Shown piece by piece: positions 18,175-26,602 of a DNA stretch of 64,000 nucleotides. The notes beneath the pieces were generated by a model, which was not told the origin of the DNA, searched no databases, and saw only the letters and a program-made list of their open reading frames with translations. This DNA comes from Lysinibacillus fusiformis (GTDB taxonomy: Bacteria > Bacillota > Bacilli > Bacillales_A > Planococcaceae). The first letter of the stretch is position 1. The number at the start of each line of letters is the position of its first letter. Made by a program: the position numbers and the translations under genes. The DNA is taken from the NCBI GenBank assembly GCA_030027265.1, contig JASENG010000005.1:181368-245367 (forward strand), written 5' to 3'.

Positions 18175-18810
18175 ATGAAAATCGATGCGCCTAAAATTCC
18201 GGCTGATTTACAGAGTAAAAACTTTCATGATATCTTTCATGAAGAAGAACTTGAATTGGAATACTGCGAAATTAACCAATCCAATTTCGAAAATGAAATA
18301 ATTCCTCGAGCCAGATTATCCAAAATGACGCTTAAAAATTGCCGTTTCAACAATACAGATTTTGAAAATATTGATTTAACAGATGTCTATTTTGAAAAAT
18401 GCGATTTTTCCAACGCAAACATGAGTAAGTCTATGATTCACCGAGTAAGATTTGTAGATTGCAAGTTATTAGGCGTTAATTTTACAGAATCGCGTTTTGG
18501 CAATGTGCAATTTGAAGATTCTGTGTTAAATCTCTCTATTTTGGGAAACTCGAAGATCGAAAAAGTGAGATTCAATCAATGTATGTTAAAAAATACAGAT
18601 TTCTACGACTGTAAATTAAAAACTATCGAACTTCAAAACTGCAATATAGATGGAGCAAATTTTGAAGAAACTTCGCTTAAAGGAATCGATCTAAGCACTT
18701 CTACTTTTGAAGAGTTGCAGGTATCGATTCCAAATTTGAGAGGATGCAAAGTTTCTTCAAATCAAGCGATTCAATTTGCAGCACTTTTAGGGCTTGTTAT
18801 CAAAGACTAA
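18175..18810 (+). CDS. Pentapeptide-repeat protein
   Basis: A 211-residue protein made almost wholly of A(D/N)LXX-like pentapeptides. Runs such as CRFNNTDFENIDLTDVYFE and CDFSNANMSKSMIHRVRF place Phe/Leu at every fifth position, forming a right-handed quadrilateral beta-helix. Such proteins can mimic DNA and protect gyrase (Qnr/MfpA) or have unknown roles. The longest frame starts at 18064, but ATG 18175 has GGAGGTCC directly upstream and begins at the repeat-proximal MKIDAPKIPADLQ. Function is not assignable. Confidence 0.85.
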   Translation: MKIDAPKIPADLQSKNFHDIFHEEELELEYCEINQSNFENEIIPRARLSKMTLKNCRFNNTDFENIDLTDVYFEKCDFSNANMSKSMIHRVRFVDCKLLGVNFTESRFGNVQFEDSVLNLSILGNSKIEKVRFNQCMLKNTDFYDCKLKTIELQNCNIDGANFEETSLKGIDLSTSTFEELQVSIPNLRGCKVSSNQAIQFAALLGLVIKD

Positions 18811-18850
18811 TACGCTATTTGGTCTTAAACAAGAGATATGTACTTATGAT

Positions 18851-19180
18851 CTATAAAAACCAAGCAACTAGATGCAAAACAATATAAGAGATTAATAGAC
18901 TTTGCCCTATCCCAAAGATCAGCCCAGTGACAAAGCGAAAAAGATTATTGCTTCTTCGCCATTTCCAGCGCTGTGTAAATCCGTCTATCAATAAAGGGAT
19001 TGCCATTACAAATGGCAGCCATATAGGTACCTTTACAGAAGCGATTAATACAAATGGCAATACTACATAACCAAGCAGCATTGAGAAGCATCTTGCACAT
19101 ATTGGCATCGGTTTCCCGTTTACATGAAAGCACCGTTCAGGAAGCCGATGACATGGAATCATTTCTGCTATTTCTCTCAT
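18851..19180 (-). CDS. DUF2085 membrane protein
   Basis: A 109-residue protein starting MREIAEMIPCHRLPERCFH after AGGGGGGATTGCA. The pair of motifs PCHRLPERCF and PMPICARCFSMLLGY is diagnostic of DUF2085, with conserved Cys/His residues near the start. Three hydrophobic helices follow, with LLIDGFTQRWKWRRSNN between them. DUF2085 function is unknown; the Cys/His cluster suggests metal binding at the membrane. An upstream 98-residue Cys-rich membrane protein lies on the same strand 11 bp away, so the two probably form an operon. Confidence 0.8.
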   Translation of the reverse strand: MREIAEMIPCHRLPERCFHVNGKPMPICARCFSMLLGYVVLPFVLIASVKVPIWLPFVMAIPLLIDGFTQRWKWRRSNNLFRFVTGLIFGIGQSLLISYIVLHLVAWFL

Positions 19181-19191
19181 TGCAATCCCCC

Positions 19192-19488
19192 CTACCATGA
19201 AGAGCAATCCGGACTACAATCGCAATCTGACTTCTTAAAAACATCCGCACAATCTATGCAATCAAAGACTCCTGCTGAACTTTCCTCATACCTATTTGCT
19301 TGTTTTTTCTTCTTATAGTATCTTGCCATCAAGGAAAAAAACACAAATGATAAGGCAACTAAAGACCCTCCTATAATATAGGAAGACTTTATAATCAGAA
19401 TTATCCCAGTTGCAAGGAGACTAAGTGATATCGTTAATCCGATAAAGAACAAATAACCCCTTCTTTCCTTAAAATAGTCGCTGTCCAA
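19192..19488 (-). CDS. Small membrane protein with Cys-rich tail
   Basis: 98 residues with a TTG start at 19488 after AGGGGTC. Two hydrophobic helices (near residues 11-35 and 35-52) are followed by a basic KKKKQANR stretch. The C-terminal tail reads CIDCADVFKKSDCDCSPDC, six cysteines that may bind a metal. It ends 11 bp before the DUF2085 start, and both carry cysteine clusters. The family is not recognised; a shared function with DUF2085 is my inference. Confidence 0.65.
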   Translation of the reverse strand: MDSDYFKERRGYLFFIGLTISLSLLATGIILIIKSSYIIGGSLVALSFVFFSLMARYYKKKKQANRYEESSAGVFDCIDCADVFKKSDCDCSPDCSSW

Positions 19489-19580
19489 AGTGCTTGACCC
19501 CTGCCATACTCTGTGAATTACTGGAATATTTTAGAATCTCAAAATTAAAATATGCTAGGCCTCCATAGGATATTTCTTTT

Positions 19581-19709
19581 TCAGATAGTAATGAAACTCC
19601 CTAGAGGGATTAATTCCAATAAGATTCCAAATACAGCGAATAAACTAATTCGAAATCTGTCAGTAGTTCCTCCAATTTCCTTATAAGAATGGCATCTTAC
19701 TAAATCCAT
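19581..19709 (-). CDS. Possible 42-residue membrane peptide, coupled to the VOC gene
   Basis: ATG 19709 lies inside the last codons of the upstream VOC gene (overlap about 10 bp) and runs 42 codons to TGA 19581. The peptide starts MDLVRCHSYKEIGG and contains one hydrophobic helix (ISLFAVFGILLELIPLGSFI). The overlap suggests translational coupling, since no separate ribosome site is clear. It could also be a remnant of a longer membrane gene. The rest of 19489-19699 shows nothing else. Confidence 0.35.
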   Translation of the reverse strand: MDLVRCHSYKEIGGTTDRFRISLFAVFGILLELIPLGSFITI

Positions 19710-20068
19710 TCCAAAATCTCTAATCGATTTCCAAATGGATCAGATACGTAGAACCTTTTGGCACCTGGAAGGTTATTATCTTTAACAAGGGAAACTCCAT
19801 TTTTTGTTAAGTGTTCTTCCAAAGCTTCAATATTTACTACTTCAAATGCGGGGTGTGCTTTTTTAGCAGGCGTAAAAGGTTCTTCGATGCCAATATGAAT
19901 TTGACATTTCCCAAATGCAAACCAAACGCCACCGCGCTTTTTTAGTTCTTCAGGCTTTTCGACTTCCGTAAATCCCAATAGATCCATGAAAAAATTTCTT
20001 GCTATTTCTTCACTACCCTTGGGAGCTGCTAGTTGAATATGGTCAATTCGTTTAAAATTAAAAGTCAT
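19700..20068 (-). CDS. VOC-family (glyoxalase/dioxygenase fold) protein
   Basis: About 122 residues. The N-terminal FKRIDHIQLAAPKGSEE supplies the first His metal ligand, and the C-terminal KRFYVSDPFGNRLEILEWI is the canonical DPFGNRLE end with a Glu ligand. GGVWFAFGKCQIHIGIEEP contains the middle His. Start ATG 20068 follows TTGGAGG; a TTG at 20083 is in frame but too close to the site. VOC members include glyoxalases, fosfomycin thiol transferases and dioxygenases. The substrate is unknown. Confidence 0.82.
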   Translation of the reverse strand: MTFNFKRIDHIQLAAPKGSEEIARNFFMDLLGFTEVEKPEELKKRGGVWFAFGKCQIHIGIEEPFTPAKKAHPAFEVVNIEALEEHLTKNGVSLVKDNNLPGAKRFYVSDPFGNRLEILEWI

Positions 20069-20200
20069 TTCATCTTCCTCCAATCAATTTGTAGATGTCA
20101 TCTCTCTTCCAATTTTAAACAATTAAAAACGATAATGAAAATTTATAATAATTATAATTATCAATAAGTTTTACTTATTGATAACTGTACACTTGCCTGC

Positions 20201-20232
20201 AAAAAAAGCGTCAACCCCTATGGATTAACGCT
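20201..20232 (-). terminator. Strong terminator after the PH-domain gene
   Basis: AGCGTTAATCC pairs with GGTTGACGCT on the minus strand and is followed by seven T. It lies 16 bp past the stop at 20248. Confidence 0.85.
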
Positions 20233-20247
20233 ACTAACTCTATTTGA

Positions 20248-20874
20248 TTAGTTTTGAATATACTTTTGGAATACGTCAGAGAAATCCTTTTTCTCATTTT
20301 GATCGTAAGTTTGTTTTAGCCATGAATTCGCAAGATTTACAATTTTATTAAATTCAATATTTGTTGGTGTATCAGTATTTCTTGTTCCATAATTCACATC
20401 ACGGGCAATTAAAACCGCTTCTTTGGCAAAATCATTTAAACGAGCGTTCTTCTCCTGTATTTTAGAAATCGCCAATAATGATTTATAAAGGTCTGCAATC
20501 TCAACGCCAAATTTCTTTGCAATATCGATACTAAATGTATTATGCCCAATATTAAATTTGATTTCTAAATCAAGGTCAATTGTACCCGCTGTTTCTAACA
20601 TAACATTTTCAATATGATGCTTATAATAGTCATAACGTTTTAATACACGTTTTTTACTTAATGCAGAATCCCCATCCAAATGCAATAAAGCCAGGTTTGT
20701 AAAGCAATATTCATCAGATTTCGATTTGATCAGGAAGAAAATCTTTTCTCCATCCTCTGTTAAAATGAAGTCATCAGATTCTGTTTTATTATAATCCTCA
20801 GGCTTGATGACCTGACCGATATCGCTCAACCCTAGAGCATCTCCTACTGCATTCCCAACCAAATTCTTAAACAT
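20248..20874 (-). CDS. YvbH-like bacterial PH-domain protein
   Basis: About 208 residues. The N-terminal part (MFKNLVGNAVGDALGLSD) leads into a bacterial pleckstrin-homology-like domain with EKIFFLIKSKSDEYCFTNLALLHLD near residues 43-67. The central KKRVLKRYDYYKHHIENVMLETAGT is typical of this family. The C-terminal helices resemble the YvbH oligomerisation extension. I chose ATG 20874 after AAAGGGG. It stands alone before a strong terminator. Function is unknown; a role at the membrane or in envelope stress is sometimes proposed for related PH proteins. Confidence 0.7.
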   Translation of the reverse strand: MFKNLVGNAVGDALGLSDIGQVIKPEDYNKTESDDFILTEDGEKIFFLIKSKSDEYCFTNLALLHLDGDSALSKKRVLKRYDYYKHHIENVMLETAGTIDLDLEIKFNIGHNTFSIDIAKKFGVEIADLYKSLLAISKIQEKNARLNDFAKEAVLIARDVNYGTRNTDTPTNIEFNKIVNLANSWLKQTYDQNEKKDFSDVFQKYIQN

Positions 20875-20988
20875 ACCTTTGACCCCTTTCGATTGAAACA
20901 TCTATATTAAGAATAAATTGAAACTCCAGAACTATCAAGAAGGACTTTCCAACCAATTTACAGTTCTGTGTATAATTTCAAACCCCTC

Positions 20989-21525
20989 TTATTTTCGATG
21001 TTTTTCAAGCATTTCTTGTAAGTAATCTTCAGATTTGCCTACAGGAATACTTAAACTTTCCCACTTATTATTTTTTACTTGTTTCCCGATATACACAATT
21101 TGTCCTACATGATAAGAGTAGTGAGCCAACTGCCTTTCAATTGCCTCAATTACCAAGTGGCCTTCCCCCCGAATCGTAACCGTTTTAAGCAAATCCTTTT
21201 CATTTAAGTCCTCTAATGTACTGAAAAGGATATCCCATCCTTTTTCCCATACATGAATGAGTTCTTCCTTTGATAAAATATCATCCAGAAATTCTTTGTC
21301 ACGATTTCGATAGGCTTTTTCCCCATCAGTAGTTAAAAAATCAGTCCATCTTGATACCATATTGCCACTAACATGCTTGACTATGACAGCCACATTATTG
21401 GATTCCTCATTTGGCTTCCATTTAATGTCGCCATCAGATAATTGTACAATTGTTCCATCTCCAAGATGCTTCACACTTTTAAACCGTTCTTTTATGATTT
21501 TAATGTACTCTTTTTCAACACTCAT
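20989..21525 (-). CDS. DUF1572 / DinB-fold protein
   Basis: About 178 residues starting MSVEKEYIKIIKERF after GGGAGGATCTCA. The conserved DUF1572 features are IVKHVSGNMVSRWTDFLTTDGEK and the C-terminal IERQLAHYSYHVGQIVYIGKQ. In the DinB superfamily three histidines bind a divalent metal; here HVSGN, AHYSYH and HVGQ supply candidates. The fold includes bacillithiol transferases and metal-dependent hydrolases. The exact activity is unknown. Confidence 0.8.
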   Translation of the reverse strand: MSVEKEYIKIIKERFKSVKHLGDGTIVQLSDGDIKWKPNEESNNVAVIVKHVSGNMVSRWTDFLTTDGEKAYRNRDKEFLDDILSKEELIHVWEKGWDILFSTLEDLNEKDLLKTVTIRGEGHLVIEAIERQLAHYSYHVGQIVYIGKQVKNNKWESLSIPVGKSEDYLQEMLEKHRK

Positions 21526-21691
21526 TGAGATCCTCCCTACTTTTAAGTTACAAGATAGAAACTTCACTAACTACATCAAGACTTTCTAAATAATTATATT
21601 GATGTAGACTCTAGTTGACAATTTGTGGCCATATTTATTCATATGTAGTGCCCTTGCCTCTTAACCCAGCTTCCCTTAATGCCGATTAATA

Positions 21692-22110
21692 TTAATATGT
21701 TAAACTTCCCGCAACAATCAAACCAACTGTTACCCCCATTGCAAATAAACTAAAGCCTCCTGCAGCATTGCCTTCTTCTACTTTTTGAGCTAAATTGGTT
21801 TATGGCGTAAGAACATACTCAATAAATAAATAGACAACAATCTGAACTATAATTCCGATCAGCCCCCAAATAAAGGCATCTAGTAATTCATACTTGATGA
21901 CTATACTGTGTAGAGGGTTATTCCTAATCCAATGACCTTCCTCCATAGCTTGAATGCAACCGCAAGATTCCCTTCTTGAATTAATTTCCACTCCGAAAAT
22001 TTAGTTGTAAAAGCAAAAGCAATTGCTCCAATGAATAATAAAACAAGTCCGACTCCTATGTATTGAAGAATATCTCAAATAATTTAATAATCCAACCTTC
22101 AAGTTACTTT
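21692..22110 (-). pseudogene. Decayed DUF350 membrane protein gene
   Basis: Read on the minus strand, fragments in different frames give one DUF350 protein. One frame yields LQYIGVGLVLLFIGAIAFAF, then TTKFSEWKLIQEGNLAVAFK. After a frameshift near 21910, VIKYELLDAFIWGLIGIIV continues, then a stop TAA near 21803 replaces what is normally Lys. The reading resumes as TNLAQKVEEGNAAGGFSLFA and ends GSLTY at TAA 21692. A further frameshift precedes the first fragment. At least three lesions show an inactivated gene. DUF350 proteins are two-repeat membrane proteins of unknown role. Confidence 0.75.
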
Positions 22111-22203
22111 TTTTCAATATTTAACCAATCAATCTGCTTTTACTTTACCATAATCTCTCATGTAGTTATCGCAATTTTTCTATTTGAATAAATTAAATGC
22201 ATC

Positions 22204-22238
22204 AAAAAAGAGCATTCATCCTCCTTGGATAAATGCCC
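22204..22238 (-). terminator. Terminator of the secreted-protein gene at 22260
   Basis: GGGCATTTATCC and GGATGAATGCTC pair on the minus strand and are followed by six T, about 21 bp past the stop. Confidence 0.8.
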
Positions 22239-22259
22239 AGCCGATCATAAAATATATTA

Positions 22260-22784
22260 TTATTCAATAGAATTTGCCACATCTATTAACACTTTTGGTG
22301 TTTCTATGTTTTGAACTTTTTTTCCAATGCTGATTAAATACTGTAAGTTGTTTTTCTCAAAAGCAAAAAAATCAAAGATTGGATTTTCAAAATAAATCCC
22401 TTTGGTGCCATCCTGCAGTGTGTGTTCCTGACCTTCAAAGTCTGATTTATCTGAACGGATATCAATTTTAAAAATATTATCGCGCATTTTTCTACTAACA
22501 AAACGGATTTCCAATAAGTTTTTCATCCCATTTTTCTGTTCACCATAAAATGCGCCAAATTCATGTGTAAAACCAATGTCAGGTATCTCAGTGGGCAGCT
22601 TTACTTCACACTTGCAATGGGCTTCAAAATCCTTAACTGCTTCGTTTACCGTTTTATAGCCTACTCTTCTGGAATCTTCTTCGAAATAAGGAGCCGTGTT
22701 TGGGTTAGCTGCGAAAACCGTATCATTGCTTGCTGCGACAAATAGACTGCTCACTATTAGTAAATAAGAAAGATGCTTCTTCAA
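22260..22784 (-). CDS. Secreted protein, DUF4367-like
   Basis: 174 residues with a signal peptide (MKKHLSYLLIVSSLFVAASNDT...AA) from a TTG start after AGAGG. The mature part contains an acidic region with HCKCEVKLPTEIPDIGFTHEF and a C-terminal KNNLQYLISIGKKVQNIETPK segment. The C-terminal half resembles DUF4367/LolA-like domains found in secreted or anti-sigma-associated proteins, but the match is by eye. It stands alone with its own terminator. Role unknown. Confidence 0.6.
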   Translation of the reverse strand: MKKHLSYLLIVSSLFVAASNDTVFAANPNTAPYFEEDSRRVGYKTVNEAVKDFEAHCKCEVKLPTEIPDIGFTHEFGAFYGEQKNGMKNLLEIRFVSRKMRDNIFKIDIRSDKSDFEGQEHTLQDGTKGIYFENPIFDFFAFEKNNLQYLISIGKKVQNIETPKVLIDVANSIE

Positions 22785-22965
22785 TTCATCATACCTCTAC
22801 TACTTTTAGCCTTAGTTTGTCCAAAATAGCAAAAGTTATCCTGATTTATAGACTGGCATCAAAGATTATAAATATTTAACATTCAGACAATAATTTACAG
22901 TAATACATAGATTACAAAAACATGAGAAATCTAAGAGCAAACCAAAAATTGATGGAGGATAAATT

Positions 22966-23415
22966 ATGAAGAATATTTTCATCACACTACTTACCCTTTC
23001 AACCCTGTTCTGCCTGCCAATATTATCTTCAGCTCAGGAAGTGTCAACTCCAAAATTGAAGTACAACGATAACCAGAGTAAATCTTTCATAGGGGAAGAT
23101 GAATTTTATAGTACATTAGACAAAGAGATCTATCAAGAGTATGAAAATGCTGCATTTAGTTTACGTCAAAAAATTGCTTTTAAAGACGTTCCTGATAGCC
23201 AATATGTATTCAACGTGAAAACAAATCACTATCGAGAAAAAATGGATCTTCAAAATCAAACTGATATTCATCCAAATCGACAGGTCTATTTTATGGCATC
23301 CTTTTATCAAACTGACAAAGAAGAACATCACAAATTTGCTGTAATTGATGCTGAAACAAAAGAACTTCTCCTAGGTGGAAGCAGTTATCATCACTATGAT
23401 AATCCATACAAATGA
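22966..23415 (+). CDS. Secreted hypothetical protein
   Basis: 149 residues with a clear signal peptide (MKNIFITLLTLSTLFCLPILSSAQE) and cleavage after SSA. The mature part starts EVSTPKLKYNDNQSK and ends in a basic-aromatic stretch GGSSYHHYDNPYK. A GGAGGAT site precedes ATG 22966 and a terminator follows the stop immediately. I do not recognise the family. It lies divergent to the secreted protein at 22260, so the 180-bp gap probably holds both promoters. Confidence 0.7.
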   Translation: MKNIFITLLTLSTLFCLPILSSAQEVSTPKLKYNDNQSKSFIGEDEFYSTLDKEIYQEYENAAFSLRQKIAFKDVPDSQYVFNVKTNHYREKMDLQNQTDIHPNRQVYFMASFYQTDKEEHHKFAVIDAETKELLLGGSSYHHYDNPYK

Positions 23416-23442
23416 AACCGCCTATTTCGGTGGTTTTTTATT
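23416..23442 (+). terminator. Terminator after the secreted protein
   Basis: AACCGCC and GGTGGTT pair around TATTTC and are followed by six T on the plus strand, immediately after the stop codon. Confidence 0.85.
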
Positions 23443-23512
23443 GTTTAGCGTACAATGTCATTTTTTTGTTTGTTGGGAGAGTATCAAAGAGGTTGGCTTA
23501 AGTAACTAGCGA

Positions 23513-23711
23513 AAGCTTAAGCGGAGATTTTCCGGTTATTTGTGGAATGGGACATGTTTCGGGCGGAATAAGGGAAGATTTTCCGACTATTCCAAGAAAA
23601 ATCCCCCATTTTCATGTTTCTCGAGCCAATAGACGGAAATTCTCCGTCTATTTTGGCTATTTTTAGGTTTATTTTCTAAATAGGCGGAATTTTTCCGTCT
23701 ATTTAGAAGCT
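23513..23711. repeat. Four-hairpin dispersed repeat, copy A
   Basis: About 200 bp made of four units of a palindromic motif of the form AATAGGCGGA-N2-5-TCCGNCTATT. The fourth unit is nearly perfect (CTAAATAGGCGGA with TCCGTCTATTTAG, 13-bp arms) and the third pairs GCCAATAGACGGA with TCCGTCTATTTTGGC. Units one and two are weaker (AAGCGGAGATTTTCCGGTTATT). AAGCTT occurs at both borders. Two more copies are at 38412 and 63965. It sits between genes and carries no reading frame. Confidence 0.85.
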
Positions 23712-23748
23712 TTTGCCCCCAACCCGCCTGCCCCGATAAGAGCAGATC

Positions 23749-24066
23749 CTAGTTCATAATTTGGTTCAAAACATTTTCAACCCCATTCTCGGTATAGGAT
23801 TCCAAAACAACTTTCTTTTCATGATTCAAATAATAGTAATAACTTCTTGGGTCATTCTTAATGTTCACCGAAACCATCCAGTTTTTATCTCCTGATAAAT
23901 TTGCTATAAAAGGCTCTGATTCAATAGAGTCCTCCAGTACCCCTTCATTTTCTATTAAATATTCAAGAACCGCATTTTCCGCAGAAATGAATTTATATTG
24001 TACAAAGCCAATAATAATTACTAACACAATAAAAATACTTATTAAGTATTTATAAATTTTTTTCAT
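23749..24066 (-). CDS. DUF3139 single-pass membrane protein
   Basis: 105 residues. An N-terminal hydrophobic segment (IYKYLISIFIVLVIIIGFV) anchors an extracellular part. KNWMVSVNIKNDPRSYYYYL near residues 64-83 and the end KVVLESYTENG are the DUF3139 hallmarks. AGGAGGGG precedes ATG 24066. The family is of unknown function and is often duplicated in Bacillales. It lies next to repeat copy A. Confidence 0.75.
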   Translation of the reverse strand: MKKIYKYLISIFIVLVIIIGFVQYKFISAENAVLEYLIENEGVLEDSIESEPFIANLSGDKNWMVSVNIKNDPRSYYYYLNHEKKVVLESYTENGVENVLNQIMN

Positions 24067-24163
24067 ACAACCCCTCCTTTTATTAATTGGAAATATGGAT
24101 TATCATACCATTTTCATATTAAACTAGTATTAATATAATTTTCATATCTTTGGAGGGAAATGA

Positions 24164-25069
24164 ATGATCCAGCAGCTATTAAAAAATACTACCTTTTTAA
24201 AAGATTATAAAGAAATCCAAAAAATTGATAAGGGTCTATCTTTCGAAGATAAATATTTAATCACAACAAATCTTAATGAAAAGAAATATTTTGCTAGAAT
24301 TTTTGCATTAGAGCAATATGAAGGAAAATCAAATGAATTTTCTATTCTACAAGCAATGAAAAGTTATACTAATAAATCAATAGAACCGATTGAGATTGGA
24401 AAATTTAAGGATAGAGGATATATGGTAACCACCTATCTTGAAGGGTTGGACGCTGAAGAAATGCTCCCCTCTTTACCGGAGTCCGCGCAATACCAAATTG
24501 GTGTTGACGCGGGAAAAGAGCTCTTGAAGATACATAATTTCAAAGCACCAGAACATTTAGAATCATGGTATGAACGGAAACGAAGAAAACATCAATTCTA
24601 TATTCATGACTATAAATTATGTGGTATAAAAATTGATCAGGATGAAAAAATCATGAGGTTCATAGATGAACATCTACATTTAATGAAAGACCGTCCAAAC
24701 CTTTTCCAACATGATGATTTTCATCCAGGAAATTTGATTGTAAAAGATGGAGCATTTGCCGGTATCATTGACTTTGGAAGATATGATTGGGGTGATCCAA
24801 TCCATGAATTTTTAAAAATAGGCATCTTTACAAGAAATATTAGTATTCCCTTTTCCATTGGCCAAATTAAGGGGTATTTTCAAGACCAGGAGCCAGATGA
24901 TGAATTTTGGTGCTTGTACTCCCTCTACCTGGCGATGTGTATTTTTTCAACAGTTGTTTGGAGTTTGAAAGTTATACCTGATGATATCGAAACTATGTTA
25001 AAAAAAATAAACACTATTTTAGAAGACCATAATTATTTCAAAAAGATGAAACCTAGTTGGTATGAATAA
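24164..25069 (+). CDS. APH-fold phosphotransferase
   Basis: 301 residues. The catalytic loop is QHDDFHPGNLIV near residues 184-195 (Brenner-type HDDxHPGN with catalytic Asp and metal Asn), followed by IIDFGRYDWGDP near 203-214, the DFG equivalent. An N-lobe with KKYFARIFALEQYEG precedes it. Members phosphorylate aminoglycosides, macrolides, choline, fructosamine or homoserine. The overall sequence matches none of the classical resistance enzymes that I recognise, so the substrate is unknown. TGGAGGG precedes ATG 24164. It is a single gene with its own terminator-like hairpin. Confidence 0.75.
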   Translation: MIQQLLKNTTFLKDYKEIQKIDKGLSFEDKYLITTNLNEKKYFARIFALEQYEGKSNEFSILQAMKSYTNKSIEPIEIGKFKDRGYMVTTYLEGLDAEEMLPSLPESAQYQIGVDAGKELLKIHNFKAPEHLESWYERKRRKHQFYIHDYKLCGIKIDQDEKIMRFIDEHLHLMKDRPNLFQHDDFHPGNLIVKDGAFAGIIDFGRYDWGDPIHEFLKIGIFTRNISIPFSIGQIKGYFQDQEPDDEFWCLYSLYLAMCIFSTVVWSLKVIPDDIETMLKKINTILEDHNYFKKMKPSWYE

Positions 25070-25094
25070 TAAAAGATCCGTTTTTGGAAGCCTG

Positions 25095-25141
25095 AAACTA
25101 CACTGAAAATATTTTTTCTAGAAACTCAGGTTTGTTTTTTT
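25095..25141 (+). terminator. Weak terminator after the APH-fold kinase
   Basis: AAGCCTGA pairs with TCAGGTTT across a long loop and is followed by GTTTTTTT. The loop of about 30 nt makes it less certain. Confidence 0.45.
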
Positions 25142-25242
25142 ACAAGCATTAAAAAGAATGGCTAATTATACGGATTCCCAACTCTAGTTTATTATATATA
25201 TCAAGGTCTCTTATCCCATGGCTCTAATGTACCCACAATCGT

Positions 25243-25764
25243 TTAACTCTTTTCATAGGTAATCGCTTGAATAACTCCATCCGTGATTTCTTCATGAGTT
25301 AACCATCTTGAAGTTGTACCAGTATATATAAAACCTAACTGTACGACTTTTAATTTACAATTGTCGCTTATATTTTTTTCTGACTCTATTATTCTAGATA
25401 TGTCACTACTACTGCCTTTAATTAATAAAAGTGACCACTTCTGGTTAAAATTTATTTCAGAAATCAATTTTCTAATCGTTGGAATAGCCTTTGGCGCAGT
25501 ATTTTCATGAATCCAAGCTACCACCAGATCTATCTTACTATACTTCTTAGTGATCGTTTTTATAGTATTTTCTAATACTTTTGTATCCGTATAGTCTAAT
25601 TTTTGAACCTTTAGATTTTGCACACCAAATTTTCTCTGCAATTGTTGTAATCTATTTTCATTTCTACCAAAAGCAATAGTCAAATTAGAATTTTCTGCTA
25701 TCCAGCCAGAAGCCATAGAAAGCATTCCTGTCCCACCAAAAATCAATACGTTGCCAAGATTCAA
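25243..25764 (-). CDS. Short NAD(P)-binding (SDR-like) protein
   Basis: 173 residues with a TTG start after GGGAGGGG. A Rossmann motif GNVLIFGGTGMLS begins at residue 4, with a following acidic/basic region (FGRNENRLQQLQRKF) for the cofactor. The usual SDR catalytic YxxxK is not evident; the protein ends at residue 173, shorter than typical SDRs (about 250). VVAWIHENTAPKAIPTIRK may form the NAG-equivalent region. It may be a small, atypical SDR or a regulatory NAD(P)-binding protein. Function unknown. Confidence 0.6.
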   Translation of the reverse strand: MNLGNVLIFGGTGMLSMASGWIAENSNLTIAFGRNENRLQQLQRKFGVQNLKVQKLDYTDTKVLENTIKTITKKYSKIDLVVAWIHENTAPKAIPTIRKLISEINFNQKWSLLLIKGSSSDISRIIESEKNISDNCKLKVVQLGFIYTGTTSRWLTHEEITDGVIQAITYEKS

Positions 25765-25806
25765 AAAACCCCTCCCTAAATTTTTTGGAACTGAGCTTTG
25801 TTTACT

Positions 25807-26559
25807 TTATGAACTAAAATAGCTTTCTAATCCAAAGAACTCCACCAGAGGGACTTTTCTTCCTTCGTTATGCCATCTATGGTATTCACTAAAAGTTCGC
25901 ATTATATCATTATTAGCCTTTTCCTCTACCAAATATTTAATAGCCAGAAAACTGCGCCAATAGTCATACATAATACTTGTCAAAGTTCCTTCATAACTAG
26001 CCGCGCCAAAGGTTTCCAGAGAACGGTTGCCATATTCGCTTTTGAAAAGCTCCACTAAAGCGAACTCCACATTTGAGATTGCTTTAAATTCGATCTCATT
26101 TAATAGAAACTTTCTTGATAAATAGTCACACATGCCTTCTTCAAACCAAATGCCATCTGCCCTTTCATCATCAAAGTCATCCATAAACAGATCGGAGTGA
26201 TGGGTTAATTCATGCCCGAGTATCGTTAATATATGATTTTCCGACAGATTTTCATAATATTTTTCGATATACGTATTTTGCTTTCCCTCTAGCTGTTCAA
26301 TGAATAATTTTTTCCAACTTGATAAGTCTGGTGACAGGTAAATCACATCTTTATTTGTAAATGCAGGAATTGGGACATTCGAAAAAACTGTTGTTGCCAA
26401 TTCTCTTGAAGTCCAAACAATTGCTTTGGGTATATCTTTCAGCGCATAATTTTTCTCTAATTCATTCTGGTAGGCTTTTATTTTTTTATTGAACCTCCCA
26501 ATCATGCCCTCATATTTTTCGTAATCCTCTTTTGTCTCAAAAGCATAAATCTGTTTCAT
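25807..26559 (-). CDS. HExxH zinc metallopeptidase-like protein
   Basis: 250 residues with the metal motif TILGHELTHHSDLF near residues 113-126 (HELTH) and a downstream WFEEGMCDYLSRKF near 144-157, whose Glu can be the third ligand as in gluzincins. The N-terminus is helical (KIKAYQNELEKNYAL). No signal peptide or membrane segment is visible, so it is probably cytoplasmic. AGGAG precedes ATG 26559. It lies between an SDR-like gene and a DUF1835 gene on the same strand. Substrate unknown. Confidence 0.7.
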   Translation of the reverse strand: MKQIYAFETKEDYEKYEGMIGRFNKKIKAYQNELEKNYALKDIPKAIVWTSRELATTVFSNVPIPAFTNKDVIYLSPDLSSWKKLFIEQLEGKQNTYIEKYYENLSENHILTILGHELTHHSDLFMDDFDDERADGIWFEEGMCDYLSRKFLLNEIEFKAISNVEFALVELFKSEYGNRSLETFGAASYEGTLTSIMYDYWRSFLAIKYLVEEKANNDIMRTFSEYHRWHNEGRKVPLVEFFGLESYFSS

Positions 26560-26602
26560 TTTAAGACTCCTCTTTTTTGTATTACGCTGCTTTCATTTAA
26601 TA

